A stretch of 64,000 nt of DNA, from the NCBI RefSeq assembly GCF_000005505.3, contig NC_016135.3:18012613-18076612 (forward strand), given 5' to 3'. The translations under genes and the position numbers were made by a program. Below, in pieces: positions 16,001 to 27,175 of this stretch. The stretch is from Brachypodium distachyon. Its lineage: Eukaryota; Streptophyta; Magnoliopsida; Poales; Poaceae. How positions within the stretch are numbered: position 1 is the stretch's first letter; every line of letters begins with the position of its first letter. The notes beneath the pieces were generated by a model, which saw nothing but the letters and a program-made list of their open reading frames with translations, was not told where the DNA came from and ran no database searches.

Positions 16001-17479
16001 GCATGATTCCATGGCCTAACAAACTTATACCTTGAACAATGAACAATGTTCTGCCAGACTGAAACCGATGCTAAGAATTTATTCAGAGGTTTCATTCAGA
16101 GAGATGTCTGGCCTCCTACTAAGGATTGTACATTCTTCCATTTATAACATACATAGTTTAATAGAATCAGATAAAGTTCATGTCTGCATCTGCAACTCAG
16201 TCATTTATAAGGTTTTTTAGCTGATAATTTTCATCAGCTCATTTAGTATCCGACAAATACAAGTAGATGTAATATGCTTGAGTTTTAGAAGAGATGGTAC
16301 TGACTTCTTCCTTCGGAAAACAACGACTACGAAAAGTTAGCCAATTGGGAGGAACCATTCAATGACTTGCCAGACTATGTGCAGCCAGATACTGAATCTC
16401 TGAACTTATTGCAGCATTGATTTTCCAGTTGATAATAACAGTCATGGAAATGGAAGGATGATAGAAAAATATTGAAAATACCTTTTTGTCCTTGCTTTTC
16501 TTCACCGAGCTGTGGTCCTCTTTCTTTCTTTTACCACTCTCCTTTTTCTACATGTTGAATGCATAACATCGAATCATTGCTTAAACCCCGAAAAGAAACT
16601 TGGTGCCATGATAATAAGAATACAGAAGATGCCTGGCATGTCTATATTACTCACATTCATCCATCTACACCGCAAGGCCACATCCCGAACTGTTTTCTGT
16701 GGCAGCTTCATGGCTATTTTTGCATAACGTATAACAGGTGCATCGGACGCAAGCCTGAGAGCAAATACAGAGGAACATCAATGGAACTGTGAAGGTGCAA
16801 AAGTTATGGTGCACGCAGTTAACAGATGCCTAGATCCCCTTACAGCACAATATTGTTGAAACAGTGAATGCTACTTGCAAGCCCATCATGCAACCATTTT
16901 GATGACAACAAGGGGTCTTGGTATCTTGAGCATAGGGATTTCACCGAATTATATAGCTACCCTAGTGTGGTAGCATCAAGCATAAAAGCAAGTCTAAACG
17001 GGCAGGGAATAAATGGTGGAAAAATACATCGCAAAAAAATTGGTGATATATATTCCGGGAACACTACTAACTTCTCCAATTTGCAGCATAATTCACATGT
17101 GAGGGGGGTTGATTAATCTGAACTCAAAAGAACGCCGTGGAAACTTGAAGTCCCCGCTACACGGTAAAGTACTCGAAATTATCAACAAATTGCAGCCAGA
17201 AATGTCCGAAGCAAGCACCCAAACCACCTCATCTGAATTGCGGAAAGCCTAAAGACGTGACCCAGCGACTCACTTGACAAGCATGTCGTCGAGGATGGCC
17301 TGTTCCTCCGACGACCAATCCTGTGACAGGCCCGGGTCGTGCCGGAGCGCCGCCGCCGTGCTGCGGGGGCTAGGGTTTCCTCCCCCTCCCCCGCCTCCTC
17401 CTCCTGCTCCGCCGCCGCTCGAGTGGGACCCGTTCTGCGCGGCGACGCTCGCCGTCGGCGGGTGACCGTTAGCGCCCAT
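13032..17479 (-). CDS. DUF3755 / SANT-like plant nuclear protein
   Basis: Seven exons on the minus strand: 17479-17274, 16754-16655, 16547-16482, 15230-15116, 13982-13900, 13781-13720 and 13140-13032. The phases agree and give 246 residues. The protein starts MGANGHPPTASV and then has a glycine run. A SANT/Myb-like helix region follows (WSSEEQAILDDMLVK to RYAKIAMKLPQKTVRDVALR and CRWMN). Next come a lysine-rich nuclear targeting stretch (KKESGKRKKEDH, KKSKDKK), a Pro-rich linker (RPSVPPYPLPALPIDDDE) and the conserved C-terminal block (GGPTGELLETN, NLGTMQ, LPVKINEELVN). This is the plant DUF3755 family, of unknown function and probably nuclear. The exon 1 end is placed to within one base. Introns 3 and 4 exceed 1.1 kb. 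A Stowaway MITE sits about 470 bp upstream. Confidence 0.92.
13499..13523. repeat. Three tandem copies of GGCCACAT
   Basis: A perfect 8-bp unit is repeated three times inside intron 6 of the DUF3755 gene. Confidence 0.8.
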
Positions 17480-17948
17480 GCTCCCAATCGTCGGGAATTT
17501 CTTTGCTCGCTTCGAGAAGCGGCTGCTTCTGAGCTGGTGTTGGGGAAGGAGTCGAGCTGGCGACGAGCCCTGTCTCCTCTTCCCGTTACGAGTGGATGTG
17601 GGGGAAAAAGAAAGGATTTTCTTATTCTTTTTGGGATCTTTTCGATCGATTTGGGGATTGTCCGCACTGCACGCGGCCGTTCTTTTCTTTCGTTCCCTTG
17701 GAGATAGGTATTTTTGCACCTACATCCAGCCGTCAGATCGAGTTTCTCTTTCACGGGATAGGAAGGAGCCAATTAGGAGGATGTTTAATGTTGTAACAAA
17801 AGCATAAGGATGCTTTTCAACACTGAACCTAGGTGCTTCTCGGCCGTAGTCGACGAGGATGTGTTCTCAGGTGCCCAAGCAATGAAATTTCCATGGTTAT
17901 CTTCCCAAAATTTACCCATTATCTGCATTACCCATACGTCAAAGAACA
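17480..17948 (-). promoter_or_regulatory. 5' leader and promoter of the DUF3755 gene
   Basis: This covers the presumed leader (open in frame upstream of the start codon but not conserved in style) and the proximal promoter. No core element could be fixed. It ends at a Stowaway element. Confidence 0.4.
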
Positions 17949-17950
17949 TA

Positions 17951-18075
17951 CTTTCTCCGTCTGAAAATAAGTGATTAGGATTTATTTAGATTCATATGTA
18001 TCTAGACGTGTTTTAGTGTATAGATACATGCGAATCTAGACAAATCTGGATCACTCATTTTTCGGACAGAGGAAG
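17951..18075. mobile_element. Stowaway MITE, 125 bp
   Basis: The terminal inverted repeats are CTTTCTCCGTCTGAAAATAA at the left and the complement of CTTCCTCTGTCCGAAAAATG at the right. The element is flanked by the TA duplication at 17949-17950 and 18076-18077. The core holds the inverted words 'gtatctagacgtg' and 'atacatgcgaatctaga'. It lies in the promoter region of the DUF3755 gene. Confidence 0.85.
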
Positions 18076-18077
18076 TA

Positions 18078-20239
18078 TAATCCAAGTTTCTGATGCAAAT
18101 CGAAATCGAAGAAAAAGAAGAAAAGAAAAGCAAAATCCTCAAAAAGGAAAATCTCTGACCTAATAGGCGGTGGCGGCGACCCGGATCGAGGCCGTCCCGC
18201 GGCGGCGAGGAGGGAGAGGGTGGCGTCGTGGGTAGTTATAAAGAGCTCTCTCGTGGTGCCGGTCCTGGGCCCTAGGGAGGAGGGGCGTCATCTCTCCCTT
18301 GAGCCGTCCCGCGCCGAGGATGAGAAGAGGGGCCGCCGCCGTCGTGGAATAGGAATGGTGAAGCGGGTAGGCGAGCGGCGGAGTGAGGAGGAGAACGGGA
18401 TGCGACGGCCAATCTAGAGAAGAGAAAGATCCAACGACGCGGTTTGCGTCGACCTATTGAGCCTTCCTTTATAGGATTAGTGGGTAAAACGTTTTGGGCC
18501 ATACCCGACCCAAACGTACGGGGATGGATAACGTAATGGGTAACTGGTAACGAACGGCAACCTAATTCTTGTGGGTTTGATGGGCCACATTTCACGTGTT
18601 TCGATTCTACGCTTATGTCGTCTTCTACGACAGTTCAATCTGGATCCTTGTATCCAATGTGCTAGGCCAATAACTTCATATTCGTACCACGATGGATAAA
18701 ATTGATGCAAGGTCACGTGGCCAAAGTTATCAATAAGTAGAGTACATAACATAAACACCTATGACAAAAATTACAACATATGAATTACGGATCGATCACC
18801 ATCTTGTCGACCGAACTTTGGTAGCTGGCTAAAATAGGTTTTGCCCCTTGAAGAAGCACGTAATAACCGTTTCTTTTCCTGCTATGAATAACTAATTAGC
18901 AGGGGCCTTATTAAGAAACTTGGTGCCATGATAATGCTCCTCAATTAAATTTTCGAAATATATACACGTCCATTGATAGAGGACAAATGGAGAAGCAAGT
19001 TGAATCGTGGTGGCAATATCGAGGTGTCGTGCCATGGGAACCGAGTTCCATTCACGAGCTCCACCAGCAGCAGGTGCCAACACACAAAAAAAAAGGGACC
19101 TGGAGAGGTAAAGGGAGGAGGGAGCAGGGCACGGAAACGCAAAGGTCATGAAATTGTTGGTATACCCAAGCGTACCTCCAAGCGTGAAACAGAAAAAAAT
19201 GGACGGATAAGGGTTCGCGATCGTTGCTTGCACACAAAGCGGAAGCACGATCCCCCGGCCATGGATCGATGGTCCGGAGTCCGGACCAAAGGAGCGCACA
19301 GACCAAGAAGAAGCTCGAAAACACCGGCGTGCGGTACATGAACGATGCAACGTACTCCTACGAAACAGCAAACTCGAGAGATGGGCACCAACGGAAACGG
19401 ACGCGGCCGCTTTTTTCAACACGGCACGCTAAAGTGCCCGCCACGTAACGCATGCACCGGCATACTTATCCAGCACAACCAGCCGGCGGACGGCGAGAAG
19501 CTCCAAAAGGCTTCGTCTGAGCCAGGACACACATGCATGTCGTGCCCAGGCGCTGCTGGGCTTGCGCGCAGCTCTGGAATCTGAACCAACGTGCAAGTCC
19601 GGTTGGAGGCGGTCAGCAAAACAACCGCACAACCAAGTTCTGTCGCGGTAGATAGCCGACGTGACATGATGGCTGCTTTTTGTCCGTCGGTTTGGGCACC
19701 CACACGCTGCGGCGCCGTGACACACGGACGCCCTGGCCCTTTTGAGAGCTGGTTGGCGTGCAGGCCGTCTGTGAGATCTTTTTTGCGCGGCCCAACAGAA
19801 TCTAAGCCGTTTTTGTCCAGCGCGCACGACCGTCTTGTCGTCTCATGAATTGCGATGTGACGGTAGGCAAGCATAAAAACAAAAACCGAAACGAAGAACG
19901 TGAACCAGAACTAATTGATCCGAAGCTGAGAAGCTGAACAAAATTTCGGATAGCATATTTGAAGAACCAAAGTTTAGTTGGCCAGATGCCTGGATGGATC
20001 AGTTCCTGCATCCGGTTAACTGAAAATAACCGAAGAATTGAAGTATGTCTGTCATATGGGCGATACTTGTTGCCTTGTCGGGCTGAATTTACATTGTTTG
20101 TATTTCCGAAAGGTGTTGTTTTTACTCCACAAATCTGCATCGATGCATGCATTAAGTCTGAAATTCACGCTGTTTGGTTAGTTGGTCTGGAGCGAGAACC
20201 GCACCTAACTTTTGGTTCTCAAATTTTTACAGTAACTAA
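18078..20239. other. Intergenic DNA, possible orphan 5' leader
   Basis: A GC-rich patch at 18160-18430 with a minus-strand TATAAAG at about 18470 looks like a 5' leader read leftwards, but no coding exon follows. A 23-bp word at 18913-18935 also occurs in intron 2 of the DUF3755 gene. Several 80-170 codon frames between 18.9 and 20.1 kb overlap each other on both strands and match nothing I recognise. Confidence 0.4.
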
Positions 20240-20571
20240 CCAGTGGAAATGTCCGTGCGTTGCCACGGCCTACCACATGTCCAACCTCTTCAGTCGCGTA
20301 CGCGTATGTCCGTTTTGTCGTCATTTTTAACTTGGTTATTTTATTTTTAACGTGTAATTTTTTTTGAGAATTTTTTGAACTTGTTTTCACGGTTTGTACC
20401 GTTCTCTTCACCGCCCTTTTTCAAACTTCCCATAAAATTTATGGCCCTCCATAAGTCGTCTAAATTTTTATTAAAGATAAGTTGATTCTCAACATTTTTA
20501 TATGTTTTGTGCTCTAAGATTTTACACGGACGATTTAAATTCAGCATCTCTGATTCGTTAGCTTATATTTA

Positions 20572-20683
20572 CGCCCTCCGATCCATATTACTTGTCGAAA
20601 TATTACATGTATCTAGATGTTTTTTGAACATAGATACATCAATATTTTAACAAATTTGATACATCTAGAAATTAAATATCTCG
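20572..20683. mobile_element. Stowaway-type MITE fragment
   Basis: The left end CGCCCTCCGATCCATATTAC follows TA and leads into the typical 'tacatgtatctagatg' core. The right terminal repeat is missing, so this copy is truncated. Confidence 0.55.
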
Positions 20684-21443
20684 CTCTCTCATCGTGTACT
20701 CCAGTCCAGTCTCTTCCTATTCCCCCCCAAAAAAAGTCCAGTCTCCGATTCCGCCGTCACTCCCTCACCCCCAACCATGCATCCCCTTCGGCTATGTCCG
20801 GTCGCGTGGGAGCTCTCTCCGCTTCGTCGGCTCTAGATCTGCCGCCGTTTCCCATCCCCTGCACCGGCGCGTTGCTCCATCTCCTGGTCCGGTGCCTCCC
20901 CATCTCATGATTCGGCGCGCGCGACGTCGGCGGCGGCTTCCTCGAGCTCGGCGGCTGCCTGCGCCCCGCGCGCCGCTCCTTCTCTCCCCCCTCTCTGCAC
21001 TGCTGCTCCGACTTCCACCCCTGAACGCCCGCCTCAAGTCCTCTGCCGGATACGCTCGCCGCCCCGACCGGCATGGCCACCACGGCCGCCATCCTCCGCT
21101 CCCTCTCCGTCCCTGCCTCCCGTCTTCTCGATCTGCGCGTGCATGGAGTGCTTCCTCCTCTGAGAATCCGGCCGCCATGGCTTGCCGCCCCAACCAGCAG
21201 GGCCACCACCAGCCGCTGGCGGACAGCCCGGAAGAACTACTGCTGCCAAATTTTTGTTACACCATGGAAACTCGGTATAATGTCGAGTGCGTGCACAGGA
21301 TTCTTGAGCATTTCTTGGCAATGGACTAGGCGAATGGTGGTTCTTCCCCATGCATGGATGATGTGACGGCATCCCCTTCGAGGATACCAATCACTGCTCT
21401 TGCAAATTAATTGGTGGCTATCTTGCAGAGGTTGCATCGGATG
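20684..21443. other. GC-rich segment near the Helitron 3' end, possibly captured
   Basis: GC content jumps to resemble a grass 5' leader and first exon, with overlapping open frames on both strands. The longest runs plus-strand 20694-21329. None shows a domain I know. Helitrons often capture pieces of host genes, so this may be one, but the donor cannot be named. Confidence 0.35.
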
Positions 21444-23540
21444 TCAATCTGAAACCTCCAAAATTCCAAGCTCTAGCTTCTGTTGTGCTTGAGTATGCAC
21501 GACAATTAGATGATGGCCTCTGTGGTACATTTGTCCATGGGCACGAAAAGTGTAGATAGGATTTCTTGATGTGTTTGTGGTATCACTATCAAGGTTGCAG
21601 TACAGCGAGGTGAATGAGAAATGGCCATTGAAAAATCTGATGTTGTCACGAAAATGTCTTGCATCAGGGTCTGCACTCGTCCATAGTCTCATGAGATCAG
21701 GTGGTGTATCTTGGTTGGCTAGTTTTGTCTTGCCACCACGGCAGCAGAACCCAGGCGACTCAAACTCGAACCTCTTTGCGTGGCAGTGTATGCAATCTGT
21801 CACATCCTTTAGCATGTGCGTTTCTAGAGGCATATTGCTGTACACCATGTCATAGGGATCTGGTGTGTCTGAAGTCGTAGCATAGCCATCGCTTGGCTCA
21901 TCCATTATGACGTCCTCATTGGTCTCCTCCTCTAAAATGGTTATTAGAAACATGAGTTCATGAAACATGCATCATATATACTCACGATGATTTGGAACAT
22001 GAGAAATTACCTTGTCCAGCGAACATGTAGTCTTCGTTGTCATTAGAGTCTTCCTCTAATATGACACCCTCATCATCCCCTGTCATACAATTATTCAAGA
22101 GGTCAAGTCTGAAAGTGGTTTATGAAGGAATATTAAAAAGTAAATTACCATCAGTATTGCCTTGTGGGCACGTTGGATGTACTTGGCAGTCGGGAGTTGG
22201 AGAGCTGACATCTGTGAGGAAAACATGGAATTTTTTTATTATAAGAACATGAGTACAGGAAACATTTGTACTCATGATCTCCTGTTGTACAATTAATTTG
22301 TGAGGCCCACGCTTGAAAAAGGTTTCAGAATGAAAATTATAAGCAACTAAATTACCATCAGGATTGGCCTGTGGGCACGTTGGATGTACTTGCTCCTCGG
22401 GTGTTGGAAAGGCAATATCTGTGAGCAAAACATGGAAGTATGAGCATTAGAGATGTCTCATATCAGAGCAGGACAATGATGCAGGTAAATTACCATCAGC
22501 TTTAGTTGCTTTCTTCTTACTACTTGCATAAAATTCTTCGTTTCTGCGACACATTAATTTCTTCCTTTCTCCAGGCGTTACATGTTTTCTTCGTGACATG
22601 TCACTGACATCCATGCTCGAGGTCTCCTCATTCTCCATCTGTTCCGAAGTAGTTTGGACAAAAACAGGGGTACCGGTGACCTCAGGAATGGACCAATCAC
22701 ACGCGGGTATGGAGGCGTGATGCGCATGAACAACCTCTGGGATATAGAAGGGGTTCTCCAATGCTATGGATTCTGGGTTTAGAGCGTTGCGTCGATCCTC
22801 GCGTCGAGATTTCTTTGTTTGCTTTTGCACAGGAGTCATATTTCCATATCGTCCCGTATCCCTTGCACGCTTTTTTTCGGTAGTCATATGTGCATATCTT
22901 TCCCTATCCTGCATGCTTTTCCGTTGTTTGGCATCTTTTTTTTTTGCCGCAGTATGGATGGTGTGGGTTCTTGATGTACTGTGGAAGGGGTGGGGTCTTG
23001 TCGAGCACCTGAAATTGTCGCCAATTCCAACTCTTGGGAATCAATACCAATTGGTGTGCTTTGTATCTGGGTGGGCACACCTAAAGCTGTCACCGAATGC
23101 GGTTCTTGCGAATGAACGGATGGATTAGCTTCTTTTGATGATATGCTTCACGCTTCTTCTTGTTCCGATCATCCTTCTTTTGTTTATCCATCTGGGCATA
23201 CCGCTGAGTACGTTGTCTCTTAAGTTTATCAGGGGCTGCTGTAGTTTTCTTTCGATGGTAGGCTTCTCGCTTCTTCTTGTTCAGATCATCCTTCTTCTGT
23301 TTATCCATCTGGGCGTATCGCTCTCTAGCACGTTGTTTCCTAAGTTCATTCAGATCTGGTGGAGTTTGTTGTGTATTATATCCCACATTTTCTCCTGCAT
23401 TAGAATTTTAATTAGTTGTTTGTTGGGTGTCATAGTAATTTTGCAATTGAACTGAAAAATATTACCTGTGTTGACTGTGTTGTATATGTTTTTGGAGGTA
23501 GTACGCTCTGGTGACCGCGGGGCATCCATCAGGCTGGGTG
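21444..23540 (-). pseudogene. Truncated Helitron Rep/helicase protein, N-terminal part
   Basis: Several minus-strand exon-like frames give the N-terminal region of plant Helitron proteins. It begins with two copies of a basic repeat (RERYAQMDKQKKDDLNKKKR, then QRYAQMDKQKKDDRNKKKRE) in 23386-23090. A third diverged copy begins at 22914 (RERYAHMTTEKKRARDTGRY). At 21968-21444 is the Cys-rich block (CIHCHAKRF, FCCRGGKTKL) leading to FRDNIRFFNGHFSFTS and YTFRAHGQMYHRG. After that the match stops. The HUH nuclease motif and the helicase domain are absent. An internal segment encoding HPTCPQ is duplicated at 22.13-22.43 kb. This is a remnant, not a working transposase. Confidence 0.75.
22130..22430 (-). 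repeat. Tandem duplication of an exon-sized segment
   Basis: Two adjacent segments of roughly 190 bp share the blocks 'gtgggcacgttggatgtact' and 'aaattaccatca'. Each encodes a version of the motif PTPxxQVHPTCPQxNxDGN with similar intron edges, so one exon was copied next to itself. Confidence 0.7.
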
Positions 23541-23999
23541 GAACTTGAGCTGTGGCTGGGGCGTCAAAATGTAAATGCTGATCAGATCTAACAGGTGAAA
23601 TACATTAACTTGAACTTCACAAGGAATTACAAGTTTACAACTACCTACATTCCAACCCATGTCAAACAATTTCCAAAAGAACACAAATAGACACAAAGAT
23701 TAGGCAGGAGAAGATGACAAATAGACTATCTCAATTTGAGTTACAAACCATTCCATAGATGCAATAAAAAAAAGCAATGTGTGAAACAAAAGAACAAAAA
23801 CAGTTTTGAATTGGTAAATAGCATTAACACGACCACATAATCAAGTTCATTACAGCAAAGTGAGTTTTGCTTTCTATTCATCTTTTATCTTTGAGTTACC
23901 GAAAGAGGGGAATTTCACGTGATCTCTTCCTGGGGTGGGCGAGGCGGGCGTGGGGCGAGGGAAGGAAAGCCTGATCGATCTCTTCCTGCCTGATTGATC
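23541..23999. other. Spacer between the Helitron ORF and the Ulp1-like gene
   Basis: Noncoding. At about 23920-24000 it holds a copy of a GC-rich phrase ('cttcctggggtgggcgaggc') also found at 28.09 kb. Confidence 0.4.
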
Positions 24000-26900
24000 T
24001 CAGTTCTTCACATTTATATTTGGTTTGATTTTCCTGATACAATTGATGAAATCAAGTACACCGATGGGCATGTTGTCCTCACATTCATTTTCCTTGAATG
24101 TTAGTAGCTTTCCCAAAATTTGTTTTCTGAGTTCATATCCATCCTATACATTGTAAACAAATGAGATCAGCATGTCATGTGTAAAAAAGATAATGATTTA
24201 AATGCTTATGATATTTTTGACCTTTAAAAATGGCAAATTCACTTTTTCGTCATCCCATGTGGACATGAAGTGGGTAACAAGATATCCGGACAATTCCCTA
24301 CAATATATATTAATAATCAGTGTAAAAAATATAAATGTCGTACATATTTCTATTCATTAAACATGTTACCTGTTCTGAATTGGAATATTATTTATTATTT
24401 CTTGATGCCATAGTAAAATATTTTCATTCCATGTAGACCCAGGGCATGTCACTGACATGGCTTTCGGCAAATGTTCAGCAATCCATAAAAGTCTGTACAC
24501 ATATTTTGCATGTGGGTTGCGTTGATAGATGGGATCAATAGGAGTAGGGTCCAAAATGTAGGCAGTTCTTGTATCCTTGTCTAGTATGAATAGAATGAAT
24601 TCACGGCTGGATTTTATTGGAATATGAATCTGAAATAAGATTGACATTAGCTGTATTTTAAAACCATATGTAGGAACGGTATTGCTTTACCGTTTTGCAG
24701 GATGAAACATTATATTTGATACCAGGCCAGCTACGGACGGAATATGCTAGTTTTTCCACGTCTAACTTTTACCGGAATTTGGGATGTCTTCCAAAATCAG
24801 TAATCATCTAGGATATGTAACATATAAGTAAAGATTTAGTATGGATTATAGCCATAAAAAATATAGTTATTAATGTAAGAAAATACCCAAAATTGCATGT
24901 AAAGATAATGTTTCGATATCATTCCTTTTCTTTTTTTCACTACTTGGATATCGTCAAACATAACCTTTCGTACGACCAAATTGAAGCAATCACAGTTCAT
25001 TGGCAACTCTTCATTTAGCATTCCTTGCAGCTTTTTGAGAGTTAAGCTAATGGGATATGGTTCAGAGCTTTGTACCCATACTTTCCTGCAAATCATTGTC
25101 CCAAAGAAAAGAAGATAATGTATATTGTCATTTATATTTAATTATTAAAATAAAATCATATGCAATTAATGGCTTACTCTAAAGTTTCTGCACACGTGAT
25201 TGATTTGATGTAGCTACAAAGTCCACCTTGTAACTCATGTACACTCATGTTAGAAAGAACAGATATGAGTGATCGGTATTTTTTTTCCACAGAAGATAAT
25301 GAGTCCAGGCTTTCCAACATCATAACATCGTTCGGATATTCCTCACTGTAATCACTTTCAATCATTGCACTCGCTTGTGCCGTGTTTGTTTTCCAACATA
25401 TTAGTATGGCAGCTAACTTATATCTAAAATCAGTAATAATTTTCTGCGAAGTATAGGCAACTATTAGCATCTATCAACAATTAAAAGGGCGCCCACTATA
25501 TTATCAAGTAGAAGAATTATTTAGTTACCTGTGTGATGTATTGTGATAGTGTATGTCCGTTCCAATATTCCATGAATTTAAGCATAAATAGACCACAAGA
25601 TGAACTGCATGATTCGAACAAAAAAAATCACACTTGACATGAAAACCAACATTTATTATATGGCTACTATAAAACATAAATGTGTTATATATGTATACCC
25701 GTCAGCCTGAATTGGATTATGGAGTTGTTCCGTAATCGCCCAATTAGTAACATCGAGGTCTTTCCAATTATGACTACATAAGTTTTTTTGAGTTTTAAGA
25801 TTGTCCAAATGATATTGTAGTCCCTGCAGCTGTAAAATTATTAATGTTACTAAAAAAGATAATACACATAAGCTTAAGACCAGTGTAACATACAAGAGCT
25901 ATAAGCAACTAACCGTTTTAGTGAGGTCAATTCGGTTGTGCTCCCAACACAATGAGTCGAGTACTTGTATCTCGGACTTTTTAACATTTACAGAAGCTAA
26001 ATACCAATGTGAACGCTCGATGTTTATTGGAAGATTAATCTACAATAAATATATAATAATGAAGTAATTGAAGTAATTTAGAAAACTTGTCAATTATGGA
26101 TATGGATATTACCATGTCATGCTGGAGATACTTTACGACAATATCTGTCAGAAAGATAGCTCCATGTATTCCAATTTCTCCATCTCGTTTTAACAGTCTG
26201 GTGAAACAGGGATTCTCAAAATAAACTATAGGGTTATTCTTATTTTGCACATGTACTTCCTTTATACAACATATGTATGCGCTGATTACCTATAAACATT
26301 TTAAAATTATATTAATGAATATATTAACAACAATCATAAACATTTTTATTGTTAGTAAAGGTACTTACAGCATCGTTGAGCCATTTGGTACTATCTTGCA
26401 GGCATACCAATTCACATTGTTCGACAAATACTTGATCTATCTTCACCAATATTTCTTTTTCTGAAGAGTCGTTTATTATTAAATGAGCACATTCATCTAA
26501 GTCGCTCAATGCATAATCTACAAAAAGTTTGAATCAACAGATAGTTATAATGAAAAGCATAGTTACAAAAGTAAAAATAATAATAAGAAAGAAAATTTTA
26601 CCTTGTGGTAGATAGTCATATGTCACATCATCTATGATTTCTTTATGTTCTGAAACAGTTTGCTTATCATCATCTTCTGAAGCCTTTTCTTCGTTCATAA
26701 TTTCAGAAACTGTAGATGATGTCGAATTGGTTGTAGTTATAATGCAAAGCGTAGGTACAAAAGTAAAAATAATACCTTGTGGTAGATAGTCATATGTCAG
26801 ATCATCTGTGATTTCTTCATGTTCATCTAGTTGATTATTATCATTTGCTGAAACAGTTTGATTATCATCATCTTCTGAAGCCTTTTCTTCGTTCATAAAT

Positions 26901-27175
26901 TCAGAAACTGTAGACGGTGTCGAATTTGTTGCTGATGGAGGTACAGTTTGATTATCATCATCTGCTGAAGCTTTTTCTTCGTTCATGATTACAGGAAGTG
27001 CAGATGATGTCGAATTGGTTGTTGATGGAGGTGATCCCAATGGATCACTATTTATCTGAAGATCTGAAATCATAGATGATGCTGAGATGGAAGGTGACGT
27101 TAATGGATCATCCAAAACACTTGATTCACAATTTTTTGCTTTCTTTAAAGGCCGGTTTTCAAAATCTTGATCCAT
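24000..27175 (-). CDS. Two-lobed Ulp1/C48-like cysteine protease, 14 exons
   Basis: Minus-strand exons: 27175-26776, 26709-26602, 26517-26369, 26289-26113, 26039-25914, 25829-25699, 25604-25529, 25443-25178, 25085-24887, 24807-24773, 24730-24691, 24629-24370, 24297-24222, 24143-24000. The phases agree throughout and leave 728 open codons. The first 170 residues are acidic and low-complexity (MNEEKASEDDD repeats). The Ulp1 fold starts at WLNDAVISAYI (about 215). Catalytic residues are His289 (SHWYLA), Asp306 (QVLDS), Gln361 (NPIQADG) and Cys367 (SSCGLFM). The second half repeats the pattern with His571 (IHIPI) and Asp596 (ILDPTP), but has Leu658 (ELSGYL) where Cys is expected. Family members remove SUMO-like modifiers; the substrate here is unknown. 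The gene lies between candidate Helitron ends. Exon 2 is a copy of the end of exon 1. The start codon is a choice; five codons upstream is another ATG. Confidence 0.75.
26560..26905 (-). repeat. Tandem exon duplication in the acidic region
   Basis: Two units of about 170-190 bp share the end of an intron, the coding phrase for MNEEKASEDDD and the exon end coding for YDYLPQ followed by a GT donor. They produce exon 2 and the last part of exon 1 of the Ulp1-like gene. Both donors are intact and keep the same phase. Confidence 0.75.

Noticed and set aside
18892..19874. Frames of 120-176 codons on both strands
   Set aside because: They show no domain, splice context or codon bias, and opposite-strand frames of equal length overlap.
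20694..21329. Plus-strand frame of 211 codons in the GC-rich part of the Helitron
   Set aside because: It is composed of Ser/Pro/Arg runs with no recognisable domain; it was kept only as possible captured DNA.
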